DNA of 64,000 nucleotides, taken from Ancylobacter moscoviensis (GTDB lineage Bacteria; Pseudomonadota; Alphaproteobacteria; Rhizobiales; Xanthobacteraceae). Every line of letters begins with the position of its first letter. The stretch's first letter is position 1. Below the pieces are notes generated by a model, which was not told the origin of the DNA, searched no databases, and worked only from the letters and a program-made list of their open reading frames with translations. Position numbers and translations under genes: made by a program. Shown here one piece after another: positions 36,524 to 46,590 of this stretch. The DNA is taken from NCBI RefSeq assembly GCF_007559435.1, contig NZ_VMBP01000003.1:310001-374000 (forward strand), written 5' to 3'.

Positions 36524-39500
36524 TCAGGCTCGCTTCCGCCGGCGCTGCGGCTCGGTGCTCAGCAGCCGCTCGAAGGCCGCCCGCACCTGCCGCTGCGTGT
36601 CGAACAGATGCGCCTCCAGCGTCGAGAAATCAGGCATCGCGCCGGCCCGCGCCAGCAGCCGGCGCAGCGCCGGGCTCGCCTCGCCCGGCACGAAGGGGCC
36701 CGTGAGCGCGAGGCGCAGCACCTGAGTCAGGTCGTGCAGCAGGCGGCAGGCATCGGCCAGTACCTGCCCGTCCTGCGCGTCGAGCAGCCCGACACGGCGC
36801 GCCGCCTCGATCACCCGCAGCGTCGAGGTGTCGACGATGCGCGGCTCATTCGCCGCGTGGGCGAGGACGAGGTACTGGGCGATGAACTCGATGTCGATCA
36901 GCCCGCCGCGCGCATATTTGAGGTCCCAGGGCGCGTCGTCGCCCTTCTCGTCGGCGATGGCGCCGCGCATGTCGACGATATCGGCGGCGAGCCGGCGCGC
37001 ATCGCGCGGGCGGCGCAGCACCTCGCCGATCGCCGCTTCCACCCGCACGCGGAAGGCCGGAGAGGCCACCACCACGCGGGCCCGCGTCAGCGCCATGTGC
37101 TCCCAGGTCCACGCCTCCTCGGCCTGATAGGCCTCGAAGCGCGGCAGGCTGGTCGCCACCGGACCGGCGCGACCCGACGGGCGCAGCCGCAGGTCCACCT
37201 CGTAGAGCTGGCCGGCATTGGTGGGCGTGGTCAGCGCGCTGACGAGGCGCTGGGTCAGCCGGGCGAAATACTGCCCGCCATAGAGCGGGCGCGGCCCATC
37301 GCTCTCGGGGTGCTCCTCGTCGAAATCGTAGAGCACGATGAGGTCGAGATCCGAGCCCGCCGTCATCTCCCGCCCGCCGAGCTTGCCCATGGCGAGCACC
37401 GCCACCTCGGCACCGGCAAGGCGGCCATGGGCCTCGCGAAAGCGCGCGGCGACCGCCTTCTCCAGCGCCCTAATGAGGATGTCGGCCAGCCGTGCGAAGG
37501 CTTCCCCCGCCCGCGCCGCCGGCAGGGTGCCGGAGAGGATGCGCACGCCGATCAGCACATGGTGCTCCTGCCGGAAGCGCCGGGCGCGGTCGAGCAGGTC
37601 CTCCTCGTCCTCGGCCAGCTCCAGTTCGGCGTCGAGCCGTGCCGCGAGCTCGGGCTCGTCGGGCAGCGTGCCGAAGAAGGCCGGGTCGAGCAGCGCATCG
37701 AGCAGCGAGGGCCGGTGCGCCAGCATCTCGCCGAGCCGCGGCGCGGTACCGAGGATCGTCGCCAGCAGGCGCACGAGGTCGGGATTGTGCCGCAGCGCCG
37801 GCATCAGGCGCAGCGCGGTCGGCATTTCGCGGAAGAAGCGGTCGGCGGCGTTGAGCCCGGCATCGGGAGCGCCGCCGCGCGCCAGCGCGTCGATCAGCAG
37901 CGGCACGATGGCCGCCAGTTCCTCGCGTACGCTCTCGGGCCGCAGCGCCCGCGGCTCGCCGGCCAGCCAGCCGCGCACCGTGGCGCTCGCCGCCTTCGCG
38001 TCGGCATAGCCGAGCCCGCTCAGCGTCGCCAGCGTCTCGCGGTCGTCCTTGGCCGGCGGGAACTCCAGCCGCCCCTCCACCACCGCGCGCGGCGGGGCGT
38101 CCTCGAACAGCTTGGAATAATGGTCCTGCACGCGGGCAAGCCGCGCCGTCAGCGCCTGCGCGAAGCCCGCGCGGTCCTCATAGCCCATGAACCGCACGAA
38201 GCCGGCGAGCGCCTCCTCGTCCTCGGGCAGGGTATGGGTCTGCGCGTCCGCCACCATCTGCAGCCGATGCTCGACACGGCGCAGGAAGTGGTAGGCCTCA
38301 TCCAGCTCCGCCCGCGCCGTCTCGCCGATCCAGCCGGTCTCCGCCAGCACGGCGAGCGCCTCCAGCGTGCGCGGCGTGCGCAGGCGCGGGTCGCGCCCGC
38401 CGGCGATGAGCTGCTGCGTCTGGGCGAAGAACTCGATCTCGCGGATGCCCCCGCGCCCGAGCTTCACATTGTGCCCCTCGACCGCGATCGCCTCATGGCC
38501 GCGGAAGGCGTGGATGTCCTGCTTCATCGCATGGACCTCCGCCACCGCGGCATAGTCGAGCGCGCGCCGCCAGACGAACGGGGCGAGCTGGCGCAGGAAG
38601 GCGTGGCCGAGCTTGATGTCGCCGGCGATGGGGCGCGCCTTGATATAGGCCGCGCGCTCCCAGGTGGCGCCCTCGCGCTCGTAATAATCGAGCGCCGCGT
38701 CCACCGAGAGCGCCGCCGGCGTCGAGGCCGGGTCCGGGCGCAGCCTCAGGTCGACGCGCGCCACATAGCCCTCGCCGGTGCGCTCCTGGATCAGCTTCAC
38801 CAGGCGCTGGGTCATCCGCACGAAGAAGGGCGCGGCCTCCACGTCCTTGCCCAGCGGCGCGACCTCGGGGTCGTAGAGCACGATCAGGTCGACGTCGCTG
38901 GAATAGTTCAGCTCACGCGCCCCGTGCTTGCCCATGGCGAGCACGGTGTAGCCGAGCCCCTCGTCGCCGACCTTCTTCAGCTTGCGCGCGCCCACCGCCT
39001 CGCGAGCGAGGAAATCCACCGCCAGCGCGATGGCGAGGTCCGCCGTCGCGGTCAGCTCCGCCGTCACCGTGGCGAGGTCGAACACGTTGCCGATGTCTGC
39101 CAGCGCGACGGTCAGCGCCGTCTCCGCCCGCAGGCGGCGCAACGCCGCCATCGCCGCGTCCTCGTCCCTGGTCGCCTCCAGCGCCGCCACAGTGGCGGCG
39201 CGGGCGGCGGCGAGCGTGTCGACGGGATCGCCCTCCAGCACCCGCACCAGCCGCGCCGGGTCGACGCGGATCAGGTCGGTCAGGAATGGGGAATGGTCGG
39301 CGATGCCGGCCAGCACGGCGCGCGCTTGCGGCTGTGCCGCCAGCAGGGTCTCGATGCGCGTGCGCACCGCCTTCGGCGCGTCGGAAATGGCATCCTTCAG
39401 CGCGGCCGGCAGCCCGTCCGGCACTGGAAAGCCGGCGTCGTGTCGCAGGCATGCCACGAGGCTGCGCTCGTCCGCCCCCGGCCGCACCGCCGCTCCCGCC

Positions 39501-39550
39501 GCCTTTGCCGCTCCCGCCTTGCCCGCCGCTTTGCCCCGCCGCGCCGCCAT
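36524..39550 (-). CDS. glnE: Bifunctional glutamine-synthetase adenylyltransferase/deadenylylase
   Basis: This 1008-residue cytosolic enzyme attaches AMP to, or removes it from, glutamine synthetase under control of PII. It has two nucleotidyltransferase domains. The N-terminal one, with LNYSSDVDLIVLYD (about residue 215), is the deadenylylase; the C-terminal one, with TAGSDLDLIVLYDFDEE (about residue 730), is the adenylylase. Each is followed by a helical GlnD-PII regulatory part. A lysine/alanine-rich start precedes the first domain. It ends the ccm-degP-kinase-glnE block seen in many Hyphomicrobiales. Confidence 0.95.
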   Translation of the reverse strand: MAARRGKAAGKAGAAKAAGAAVRPGADERSLVACLRHDAGFPVPDGLPAALKDAISDAPKAVRTRIETLLAAQPQARAVLAGIADHSPFLTDLIRVDPARLVRVLEGDPVDTLAAARAATVAALEATRDEDAAMAALRRLRAETALTVALADIGNVFDLATVTAELTATADLAIALAVDFLAREAVGARKLKKVGDEGLGYTVLAMGKHGARELNYSSDVDLIVLYDPEVAPLGKDVEAAPFFVRMTQRLVKLIQERTGEGYVARVDLRLRPDPASTPAALSVDAALDYYEREGATWERAAYIKARPIAGDIKLGHAFLRQLAPFVWRRALDYAAVAEVHAMKQDIHAFRGHEAIAVEGHNVKLGRGGIREIEFFAQTQQLIAGGRDPRLRTPRTLEALAVLAETGWIGETARAELDEAYHFLRRVEHRLQMVADAQTHTLPEDEEALAGFVRFMGYEDRAGFAQALTARLARVQDHYSKLFEDAPPRAVVEGRLEFPPAKDDRETLATLSGLGYADAKAASATVRGWLAGEPRALRPESVREELAAIVPLLIDALARGGAPDAGLNAADRFFREMPTALRLMPALRHNPDLVRLLATILGTAPRLGEMLAHRPSLLDALLDPAFFGTLPDEPELAARLDAELELAEDEEDLLDRARRFRQEHHVLIGVRILSGTLPAARAGEAFARLADILIRALEKAVAARFREAHGRLAGAEVAVLAMGKLGGREMTAGSDLDLIVLYDFDEEHPESDGPRPLYGGQYFARLTQRLVSALTTPTNAGQLYEVDLRLRPSGRAGPVATSLPRFEAYQAEEAWTWEHMALTRARVVVASPAFRVRVEAAIGEVLRRPRDARRLAADIVDMRGAIADEKGDDAPWDLKYARGGLIDIEFIAQYLVLAHAANEPRIVDTSTLRVIEAARRVGLLDAQDGQVLADACRLLHDLTQVLRLALTGPFVPGEASPALRRLLARAGAMPDFSTLEAHLFDTQRQVRAAFERLLSTEPQRRRKRA

Positions 39551-39609
39551 ACGTATCCGCCTCCCTCTGCGGCAACCTTACCCCGATCCGCCGGTGATTG
39601 CTCCCGCCG

Positions 39610-41019
39610 TCACGCCGGCGGCGTCTCATCCGAAAGATCGAGCGGCAGCTCGATAACGATCCGCAGGCCCGGATCGTTGCCTTCCAGCGACAGCGTGCCA
39701 CCGTGCAGGTGCACCACGGCGGAAACCAGCGACAGGCCGAGCCCGAAGCCGGGACGGGTGCGGCTCGCCTCCAGCCGCACGAAACGCTCCAGCACGCGCG
39801 GCCGGTCCGCCTCGGGAATGCCGGGCCCGCGGTCGGCGACGACGAGGCGCGCCCGCTCGCCCTCGCGCGTCGCCGTCAGCGTGATCTCACGCCGCTCGCC
39901 GGGCGTGTCGGGCGCGCTGTACTTGATCGCGTTGTCGATCATGTTGGACAGCGCCTGCCCGAACAGCTCGCGCACGCCGTGGATCGGCAGCGGCCCCGGC
40001 GCCTCGACCACGAGGTCGAGCCCGGCCTCGTCGGCCACCGGCTCGTAGAGCTCGGCGACGCTTGAAGCGGTATCGGCGAGGTCGAAGCGCACCATGCGCG
40101 CGCTGGCCTGCCCGGCCTCGGCGCGGGCGATCATCAGCAGCGCGTCGAAGGTGCGGATCAGCCCGTCGGATTCCTCGATGGTCTGCTCCGTCGCGGCGCG
40201 CCACTCCTCGTCGCCGCTCGCCGTGCGCAGCGCGTCCTCGGCGCGGTTGCGCAGGCGTGTCAGGGGCGTCTTGAGATCGTGGGCGATGTTGTCGGAGACC
40301 TCCTTCAGCCCGGCCATGAGCGCCGCGATGCGCTCCAGCATGGCATTGACGCTGAGCGCGAGGCGGTCGAACTCGTCGCCCGTCCCGGCGACCGGAAGGC
40401 GCCCGGAAAGATCGGCGGCCATGATGCCGTCGGAGATCGCCGTCATCTGGTCGATGCGCTTGAGCACGCGGCGGGTGACGAACAGGCTGCCGGCCACGCC
40501 GAGCACCACCAGCAGCACCAGCCCCCACACCGCCGGGCCGATGATGATCTGGCGCAGTTCCTCGCGCTCGACGATGTCGCGGCCGATCAGCAGGCGGAAC
40601 TCGCCCGGCAGGAAGATGACGTGCACCAGCGCCCGGCTCGGCGGCCCGGCGGCCTCCTCCGAGCGCACATAGTCGATCTCCCGCCAGCCTTCCTTGTCGA
40701 GGAAGTTCAGCGGCAGGTTCAGCACGTTGCCGGCAAGCGGCTCGCCCGAAAAGCTGGTCAGCAGCAGCAGCCCGGCATCGGGCGCGCGGGCGCGGCGCGT
40801 CACCACCTGCACGAGGCGCGAGATGCCGCCGCGCTCGAACTGCGCCTGCATGAAGCGTGTGTCGTTCTCGATCGCCTCGATCGCCTGCCGCGTGACAAGA
40901 CGCTGCGTGTGCCAGCCGAGATAGGCGATGACCGAGCCGGCGAAGACCGCGAAGACGAGCAGATAGGCCGCGATCAGCTTGAACGCGGTGGTGCGGATGA
41001 GCTTACCGAGCGCCGTCAC
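39610..41019 (-). CDS. Two-component sensor histidine kinase
   Basis: This 469-residue membrane kinase has helices at about residues 13-33 and 165-187, a periplasmic sensor between them, and HAMP (VLKRIDQMTAISDGIMAADL). HisKA follows with His in SDNIAHDLKTPLTRLRNR, and HATPase with NMIDNAIKYSAP, DRGPGIPEADRP and GFGLGLSLVSAVVHLHGG. Its 5' end overlaps the response-regulator gene by 17 bp, so the two form an operon. The pair next to degP suggests an envelope-stress role, but the signal is unknown. Confidence 0.9.
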   Translation of the reverse strand: MTALGKLIRTTAFKLIAAYLLVFAVFAGSVIAYLGWHTQRLVTRQAIEAIENDTRFMQAQFERGGISRLVQVVTRRARAPDAGLLLLTSFSGEPLAGNVLNLPLNFLDKEGWREIDYVRSEEAAGPPSRALVHVIFLPGEFRLLIGRDIVEREELRQIIIGPAVWGLVLLVVLGVAGSLFVTRRVLKRIDQMTAISDGIMAADLSGRLPVAGTGDEFDRLALSVNAMLERIAALMAGLKEVSDNIAHDLKTPLTRLRNRAEDALRTASGDEEWRAATEQTIEESDGLIRTFDALLMIARAEAGQASARMVRFDLADTASSVAELYEPVADEAGLDLVVEAPGPLPIHGVRELFGQALSNMIDNAIKYSAPDTPGERREITLTATREGERARLVVADRGPGIPEADRPRVLERFVRLEASRTRPGFGLGLSLVSAVVHLHGGTLSLEGNDPGLRIVIELPLDLSDETPPA

Positions 41020-41809
41020 GGATGATGTATCCCGCGCCGCGCACCGTATGGAGCAGCGGCGGATCGAAGCCCTTGTCGATCTTCGAGCGCAGGCGCGAGA
41101 CGTGGACGTCGATCACGTTGGTCTGCGGGTCGAAATGGTAGTCCCACACATTCTCCAGCAGCATGGTGCGCGTCACCACCTGCCCGGCATGGCGCATGAG
41201 ATATTCGAGCAGGCGGAACTCGCGCGGCTGCAGCGGAATCTCCTGCCCGGCGCGGGTGCAGCGATGCGCCAGCCGGTCGAGCTCGAGATCGGCAACGCGA
41301 TAGGTCGTATCGGTCGCCTGCGGACCGCCGCGCCGCGCCAGCGCCTCGACGCGGGCGAGCAGCTCGGAGAAGGCGTAGGGCTTGGGCAGGTAGTCGTCGC
41401 CGCCGGCGCGCAGGCCGGTCACGCGGTCGTCCACCTGGCCGAGGGCGGAAAGGATCAGCGAGGGCGTCTTGTCGCCGCGCCCGCGCAGCTCGGTGATCAG
41501 CGACAGGCCGTCGCGGCGCGGCAGCATGCGGTCGATGACCAGCACGTCGTAGCCCCCGTCCAGCGCGAGGGCGAGGCCCTCCTCGCCATCCGACGCGACG
41601 TCGACGACATGGCCGGTCTCGCGGAACGCCTTGCGCAGATAGTCGGCGGCGTCACGGTCGTCCTCGACGATGAGCAGGCGCATGGGGGACTCTTCGGCGG
41701 ACTCGCGGGTGGCCCGCCGGATATCCACGAGGTCGATGACCGGGCCATCGTGACGCGACGGGGAATCGGCGGCGGCGGTGGGATTCGAATTCGTCACCAT
41801 GTACGTCAT
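41003..41809 (-). CDS. OmpR-family response regulator
   Basis: This is a receiver domain (MRLLIVEDDRDAADYLRKAF; phosphorylated Asp in VLVIDRMLPRRDG; Lys in DYLPKPYAF) plus a winged-helix DNA-binding domain (LQPREFRLLEYLMRHAGQVV). Two starts are possible. The ATG at 41809 has a good GAGG site and gives 268 residues with a 42-residue leader of high GC3. The ATG at 41683 gives the usual 226-residue protein with a weak ribosome site. I list the longer form. It is co-transcribed with the kinase and follows degP. Confidence 0.85.
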   Translation of the reverse strand: MTYMVTNSNPTAAADSPSRHDGPVIDLVDIRRATRESAEESPMRLLIVEDDRDAADYLRKAFRETGHVVDVASDGEEGLALALDGGYDVLVIDRMLPRRDGLSLITELRGRGDKTPSLILSALGQVDDRVTGLRAGGDDYLPKPYAFSELLARVEALARRGGPQATDTTYRVADLELDRLAHRCTRAGQEIPLQPREFRLLEYLMRHAGQVVTRTMLLENVWDYHFDPQTNVIDVHVSRLRSKIDKGFDPPLLHTVRGAGYIIRDGAR

Positions 41810-41974
41810 TTCGAGCCTCGCGCCTATCGCTCCCATGGTCAGGGAAGCCGTGCCTGCGCCCCTGCGAAAAAGATGACGCGGGAAGCCCTTTCGGACTCCC
41901 CGCGCCACCGAACCGGCCGCAGCCCAAGGGGCGACGGAACGAGCCGCAACCGGAACTCTCAGGTCCGCCGGGGA

Positions 41975-43543
41975 TCAGCCGCGCTGATCGCCGAGGGAGA
42001 TCGCGACGAAGCGGGTGCCCTGCTCGGACTTGACGCGCATCAGGACGGCCTTGCGGTTGTCCTTCTTGGCGGCGGCGAGGCCGTCGCGCACGTCGGCGGG
42101 GGTCATCACCGGCTTGCCGCCGACGTCGAGGATGACGTCGCCCGCCTTCAGGCCGCGCTCGGCCGCCGGGCCGTTCGGATCGACCTCGGTGACGACCACG
42201 CCGATGTCACCGGCGCCGGCGACACCCTTGGCGGGAGCCAGCGAGAGGCCGAGGCGCGGCACGTCGCGGGCGCCCTGCTCACGCTCCTCGCCGCCCTGGG
42301 CCTTGTCGGCCGAGGCAACGTTGGTCGGGAGCTGCTCCAGCGTCACCGGCACGGTGATCGCCTTGCCGTCGCGCAGCACGCTCAGCTTCACCGTGGTGCC
42401 GGGCTTCTTGCGGGCGATCTCGCGCGACATCTCGCGGGAGTCCTTGATGGTCGCGCCGTCGATCGCGGTCACGATGTCGCCGGGCTTGAGGCCGGCCTTC
42501 TCGCCGGGCGTGCCGGGCTGCACCTGGGCGACCAGCGCGCCTTCCGCCTGCTTGAGGTCCATCGCCTCGGCGACATCGTCGCTCACCGGCTGGATCTGCA
42601 CGCCGACATAGCCGCGGGCCACCTGGCCGCCTTCCTTCAGCGCCGCGACCACCTCGGAGACGGTCTCGGAGGGAATGGCGAAGGCGATGCCGACATTGCC
42701 GCCCGAGGGCGAGACGATGGCGGTGTTCACGCCGATGACCTCGCCGTCGAGGCCGAAGGTCGGGCCGCCGGAATTGCCGCGGTTGATCGGGGCGTCGATC
42801 TGGATGAAGTCGTCATACGGGCCCGAGCCGATGTCGCGGCCGCGGGCCGAGACGATGCCGGCGGTCACCGTGCCGCCGAGGCCGAACGGGTTGCCGACCG
42901 CCACCACCCAGTCGCCGACGCGCGGCGCCTTCTCGGCGAGCTTCACCCACGGGAAGTCCGACTTGCCGTCGACCTTGATCAGCGCGATGTCGGTGCGCGG
43001 ATCGGTGCCCACCACCTTGGCGGTGTAGGTCTTGCCGTCGGTCGTAGTCAGGTCGACCTCGGAGGCGCCGTCCACCACGTGGTTGTTGGTCACGGCATAG
43101 CCGTCGGCCGAGATGAAGAAGCCGGAACCCTGGCCGACGACGGCGCGGTGACCGGGGCCGCGGCGCGGGCCCATGTCGGGGCCGCCGGGAGAGCCGGGAC
43201 CGAAGCCGAAGCGGCGCATGAAGCGCTCGATCTGCGGGGGAACGTTCTGGCCGCCGAGGGAGTCCTCGTCGCCATTCGCCGCGACCTGCTCCTCGTCCTT
43301 CTTCACCTTCACGCTGACGACGGCGGGGGAAACCTTCTCGACGATGTCGGCGAAGGAGAACGTGCCGGCCGGCTGGTTGGTGGAGAGCTGGGCGAAGGCG
43401 GGGGTGACGGTCTCGGGGATCACGAAGGCGCCAACGGCGCCACCGGCGAGCACCAGGGTGAAGACGCCGGCGAGCAGCCGCGAACGGCTCCCGCGCAGGG
43501 TGGACGAAGCGGTGCGGGTCTGGTTGAGCGCGTTGCGCGACAT
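41975..43543 (-). CDS. degP: Periplasmic serine protease DegP/HtrA (Do family)
   Basis: This 522-residue periplasmic protease-chaperone begins with a signal peptide (about residues 18-48, ending AFA-QL). A trypsin-like domain carries the triad His (VTNNHVVDG), Asp (RTDIALIKVD) and Ser (INRGNSGGP), followed by two PDZ domains (about 300-395 and 425-515). A glycine/proline-rich loop precedes the histidine. The ATG at 43543 has a GAGGAA site. A 92-bp gap separates it from ccmH, allowing its own promoter; gene order ccmIEFH-degP is conserved in rhizobia. Confidence 0.94.
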   Translation of the reverse strand: MSRNALNQTRTASSTLRGSRSRLLAGVFTLVLAGGAVGAFVIPETVTPAFAQLSTNQPAGTFSFADIVEKVSPAVVSVKVKKDEEQVAANGDEDSLGGQNVPPQIERFMRRFGFGPGSPGGPDMGPRRGPGHRAVVGQGSGFFISADGYAVTNNHVVDGASEVDLTTTDGKTYTAKVVGTDPRTDIALIKVDGKSDFPWVKLAEKAPRVGDWVVAVGNPFGLGGTVTAGIVSARGRDIGSGPYDDFIQIDAPINRGNSGGPTFGLDGEVIGVNTAIVSPSGGNVGIAFAIPSETVSEVVAALKEGGQVARGYVGVQIQPVSDDVAEAMDLKQAEGALVAQVQPGTPGEKAGLKPGDIVTAIDGATIKDSREMSREIARKKPGTTVKLSVLRDGKAITVPVTLEQLPTNVASADKAQGGEEREQGARDVPRLGLSLAPAKGVAGAGDIGVVVTEVDPNGPAAERGLKAGDVILDVGGKPVMTPADVRDGLAAAKKDNRKAVLMRVKSEQGTRFVAISLGDQRG

Positions 43544-43635
43544 GTGTCGTTCCTCGTTCGACAAATCTCACTCCCCTCAGGGAGGCTTGAACGGGAACGT
43601 AGAGGGCGTCTCCTTAACGCAGGCTGGCGGCGGCG

Positions 43636-44145
43636 TTAAACTTTCGTAACGTCGGCCGGAGCATCGCCGGCACTGTGCGTGCCCAGCACGTCGCGCAGCC
43701 GCGCCTCCTCCTCGGCGCTGAGCGCGGCGGCGGCCGGCACGGTCGCGGCGCGGCGCCGATAGGCCACCCACAGGCCGAAGCCGCCGATGACGAGCACGGC
43801 GAAGGGCGCCCCCCACAGCAGCACGTTGGCCCCATGCCAGGTCGGGCGCATCAGCACGAACTCGCCATAGCGCGCGACGAGATAGTCCAGCACCTCGCGG
43901 TCGGTATCGCCGGCCGTGATGCGCTCGCGCACCAGAAGGCGCAGGTCGCGCGCCAGCGGCGCGTCGGAATCGTCGATCGACTGGTTCTGGCAGACCATGC
44001 AGCGCAGCTCCTTGGAGAGCTCGCGCGCTCGCGTCTCCTGTACCGGATCGGGCAGGATCTCGTCGGGCTGGACGGCCGCCGCCGGGCGGACGACCAGCGT
44101 CAGGGCCAGCAGGGAGAGGGCGATCGCCGCACGCATCCCGCTCAC
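43636..44145 (-). CDS. ccmH: Cytochrome c maturation protein CcmH (CycL)
   Basis: This 169-residue periplasmic thioredoxin-fold-like protein is anchored by a C-terminal helix (about residues 108-128). It has a signal peptide and the redox motif LRCMVCQNQSI (Cys49, Cys52). CcmH keeps apocytochrome heme-binding cysteines reduced for ligation by CcmF. A GTG start overlaps the ccmF stop by 4 bp; an ATG three codons later is possible. Confidence 0.93.
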   Translation of the reverse strand: MSGMRAAIALSLLALTLVVRPAAAVQPDEILPDPVQETRARELSKELRCMVCQNQSIDDSDAPLARDLRLLVRERITAGDTDREVLDYLVARYGEFVLMRPTWHGANVLLWGAPFAVLVIGGFGLWVAYRRRAATVPAAAALSAEEEARLRDVLGTHSAGDAPADVTKV

Positions 44146-46145
44146 TCCGCCGGCGCCGGAACGACGTTCTCCGGCTTCTTCGCCGACTTGTTCTTCGCGG
44201 GCTTGGGCGCCCCAACGCGCAGGCGCCGGTCGGTCAGCGACAGCGCCCCGCCGAGCGCCATGATGACGGCGCCGAGCCAGATCAGCGTCACCAGCGGCTT
44301 CCAGTAGGCGCGCACGCCCACCGCGCCGCCCGGCAGCTCGTCACCGAGGCTCACATAGAGCTGGCTGAGGCCGAGGGTGCGGATGCCGGCCTCGGTGGTC
44401 GGCATGTTGCGGGCGGTGAACAGGCGCTTGGAGGATTCGATCGTGCCGACGTCCACCCCGCCGCGCCGCACCGAGAACACTCCCGTGAGATCGCGGTAGT
44501 TCGGCCCGCTGCGCGGCTCCAGCCGGTCGAGGGTGAGCTCGTAGCCGCCGACATTCAGGCTCTGGCCGACCCGCACGCCGGCGACGCCTTCCGCGTTCCA
44601 GCTCGTCTCCGCGATCATGCCGAGCAGGCAGATGCCGACGCCGGCATGGGCGAGCGCCCCGCCGAAGACCGAGCGCGGCAGGCCGCGCAGGCGCGCGAAG
44701 GCGGTGGCGAGCGGCACCCGGCCGAAGCCGGCGCGCTCGAAGATCTCCACTCCCGCGCCGATGATCACGAACGCCGCCAGCCCCATGCCGAACGGCGCCA
44801 GCACCGGGCCGCCGCCCTGTGCATAGGCGGCGAGCGCCGCCACCACCAGCGCCGCGCCGAAGGCCGCCATCAGCCGCTGCGCCGCCCCGGCGAGATCGCC
44901 GCGCTTCCAGGCCAGCAGCGGCCCGAACGGCATGGCGAAGGCGACCGGCAGCATCAGCACGCCCACCGTCAGGTTGAAATAGGGCGGCCCGACCGTGATC
45001 TTCGCGCCGTTATAGGCTTCCAGCGCCAGCGGGTAGAGCGTGCCGACGAACACCGCCGCCGCCGCCGCCGTCAACAGCAGGTTGTTCAGCACCAGCGCGC
45101 CCTCGCGCGAGACCGGCGCGAAGATGCCGCCCTGGCGCAGCGTCGGCGCGCGCAGCGCGTAGAGCGCCAGCGAGCCGCCGATGAAGAAGATCAGGATGGC
45201 GAGGATGAACACGCCGCGCGAGGGATCGGCGGCGAAGACGTGCACCGAGGTCAGGACGCCCGAGCGCACGAGGAAGGTGCCGAGCAGCGACAGCGAGAAG
45301 GCGAGGATGGCGAGCAGCACCGTCCACACCTTCAGCGCGTCGCGCTTTTCCATCACCACGGCGGAATGGATCAGCGCCGTGCCGGCGAACCACGGCATCA
45401 GCGAGGCGTTCTCGACCGGGTCCCAGAACCACCAGCCGCCCCAGCCGAGCTCGTAATAGGCCCAGTAGGAACCCATGGCGATGCCCAGCGTCAGGAAGGC
45501 CCAGGCGGTCAGCGCCCAGGGCCGCACCCAGCGTGCCCAGGCGGCGTCGAGCCGCCCCTCGATGAGCGCCGCCACGGCGAAGGCGAAGGTGATGGAGAAG
45601 CCGACATAGCCGAGATAGAGCAGCGGCGGATGGATGGCGAGGCCGATATCCTGCAGGATCGGGTTGAGGTCCTGCCCTTCCGCCGGCGCCGGCACGACGC
45701 GGATGAAGGGGTTGGAGGTCAGCAGGATGAACAGCAGGAAGGCCACCGCCACCGAGCCCTGCACGCCCAGCACGTTCGCCTTCAGGCGGGCCGGCAGGTT
45801 GCCGCCGAACAGCGCCACCAGCGCCCCGAAGATCGCCAGCACCAGCACCCACAGCAGCATGGAACCCTCATGGTTCCCCCAGGTGCCGGTGATGCGGTAG
45901 AGCAGCGGCTTGGCCGAGTGCGAGTTCTCGACGACGTTCAGCACCGAGAAATCGGACTGCACATAGGCCGTGACCAGCGTCGCGAAGGAAAGGCTGACGA
46001 AGCCGGCGAAGACCAGCGCCAGCACCGGCCCCACCCGCATCAGCGCCGCGTCGCCGGTGCGCGCGCCCCAGATCGGCAGGGCGGTCTGCAGGATGGCGAC
46101 GGCGAGCGCCAGCACCAGCGCGTAATGCCCGATCTCCGGGTTCAT
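44142..46145 (-). CDS. ccmF: Heme lyase CcmF (CycK)
   Basis: This 667-residue inner-membrane protein has about 15 helices and carries heme from CcmE to apocytochrome c. The heme-handling WWD domain is visible as [18 protein letters not shown], preceded by [20 protein letters not shown] with a conserved heme-ligand histidine. A C-terminal periplasmic domain (about 520-620) precedes the last helix and a lysine-rich tail. It overlaps ccmE and ccmH by 4 bp. Confidence 0.95.
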   Translation of the reverse strand: MNPEIGHYALVLALAVAILQTALPIWGARTGDAALMRVGPVLALVFAGFVSLSFATLVTAYVQSDFSVLNVVENSHSAKPLLYRITGTWGNHEGSMLLWVLVLAIFGALVALFGGNLPARLKANVLGVQGSVAVAFLLFILLTSNPFIRVVPAPAEGQDLNPILQDIGLAIHPPLLYLGYVGFSITFAFAVAALIEGRLDAAWARWVRPWALTAWAFLTLGIAMGSYWAYYELGWGGWWFWDPVENASLMPWFAGTALIHSAVVMEKRDALKVWTVLLAILAFSLSLLGTFLVRSGVLTSVHVFAADPSRGVFILAILIFFIGGSLALYALRAPTLRQGGIFAPVSREGALVLNNLLLTAAAAAVFVGTLYPLALEAYNGAKITVGPPYFNLTVGVLMLPVAFAMPFGPLLAWKRGDLAGAAQRLMAAFGAALVVAALAAYAQGGGPVLAPFGMGLAAFVIIGAGVEIFERAGFGRVPLATAFARLRGLPRSVFGGALAHAGVGICLLGMIAETSWNAEGVAGVRVGQSLNVGGYELTLDRLEPRSGPNYRDLTGVFSVRRGGVDVGTIESSKRLFTARNMPTTEAGIRTLGLSQLYVSLGDELPGGAVGVRAYWKPLVTLIWLGAVIMALGGALSLTDRRLRVGAPKPAKNKSAKKPENVVPAPAE

Positions 46146-46588
46146 TGCGCCGTCTCCCCTTCCTTCCAGACACCCTGCTTCTTCAGGGCGTCGGCCACTT
46201 CCTTGGGCATGTAGTTCTCGTCGTGCTTGGCGAGAATGCTGTCGGCGCGGAAGCTGCCGTCGGGCACCATCACGCCCTCGGCGATCACGCCCTGTCCCTC
46301 GCGGAACAGGTCCGGCAGCAGCCCGACATAGTTCACCGCCACGTCGGCCCCGCCGTCGGTCACGACGAAGCGCACATGGGTGTTGTCGGACTTCACCACG
46401 CTGCCGTCCTTCACCAGCCCGCCGAGCCGCAGCCGCGTGCCGGGCGCGGTCCGCTCGGCGGCGATCTCGCTCGGCGAGCGGAAGAACACGATGGTGTCGT
46501 TGAGCGCGAACAGCACCACGCCGGCGGCGACGCCGAGCACGCCGAGCGCGCAGGAGATGAGGAGAAGGCGGCGTCCCTTGCGGGTCAT
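46142..46588 (-). CDS. ccmE: Heme chaperone CcmE (CycJ)
   Basis: This 148-residue periplasmic heme carrier is tethered by an N-terminal helix (about residues 8-28) with an OB-fold domain behind it. The covalent heme site is [12 protein letters not shown], with His122 and Tyr126. The start at 46588 lies 2 bp after the ccmI stop. The end overlaps ccmF (ATGA). Confidence 0.95.
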   Translation of the reverse strand: MTRKGRRLLLISCALGVLGVAAGVVLFALNDTIVFFRSPSEIAAERTAPGTRLRLGGLVKDGSVVKSDNTHVRFVVTDGGADVAVNYVGLLPDLFREGQGVIAEGVMVPDGSFRADSILAKHDENYMPKEVADALKKQGVWKEGETAQ

Positions 46589-46590
46589 GA

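Noticed and set aside
36320-40048. 1242-codon plus-strand frame opposite glnE
   Set aside because: It is the antisense shadow of a high-GC gene; glnE on the minus strand has both nucleotidyltransferase motifs.
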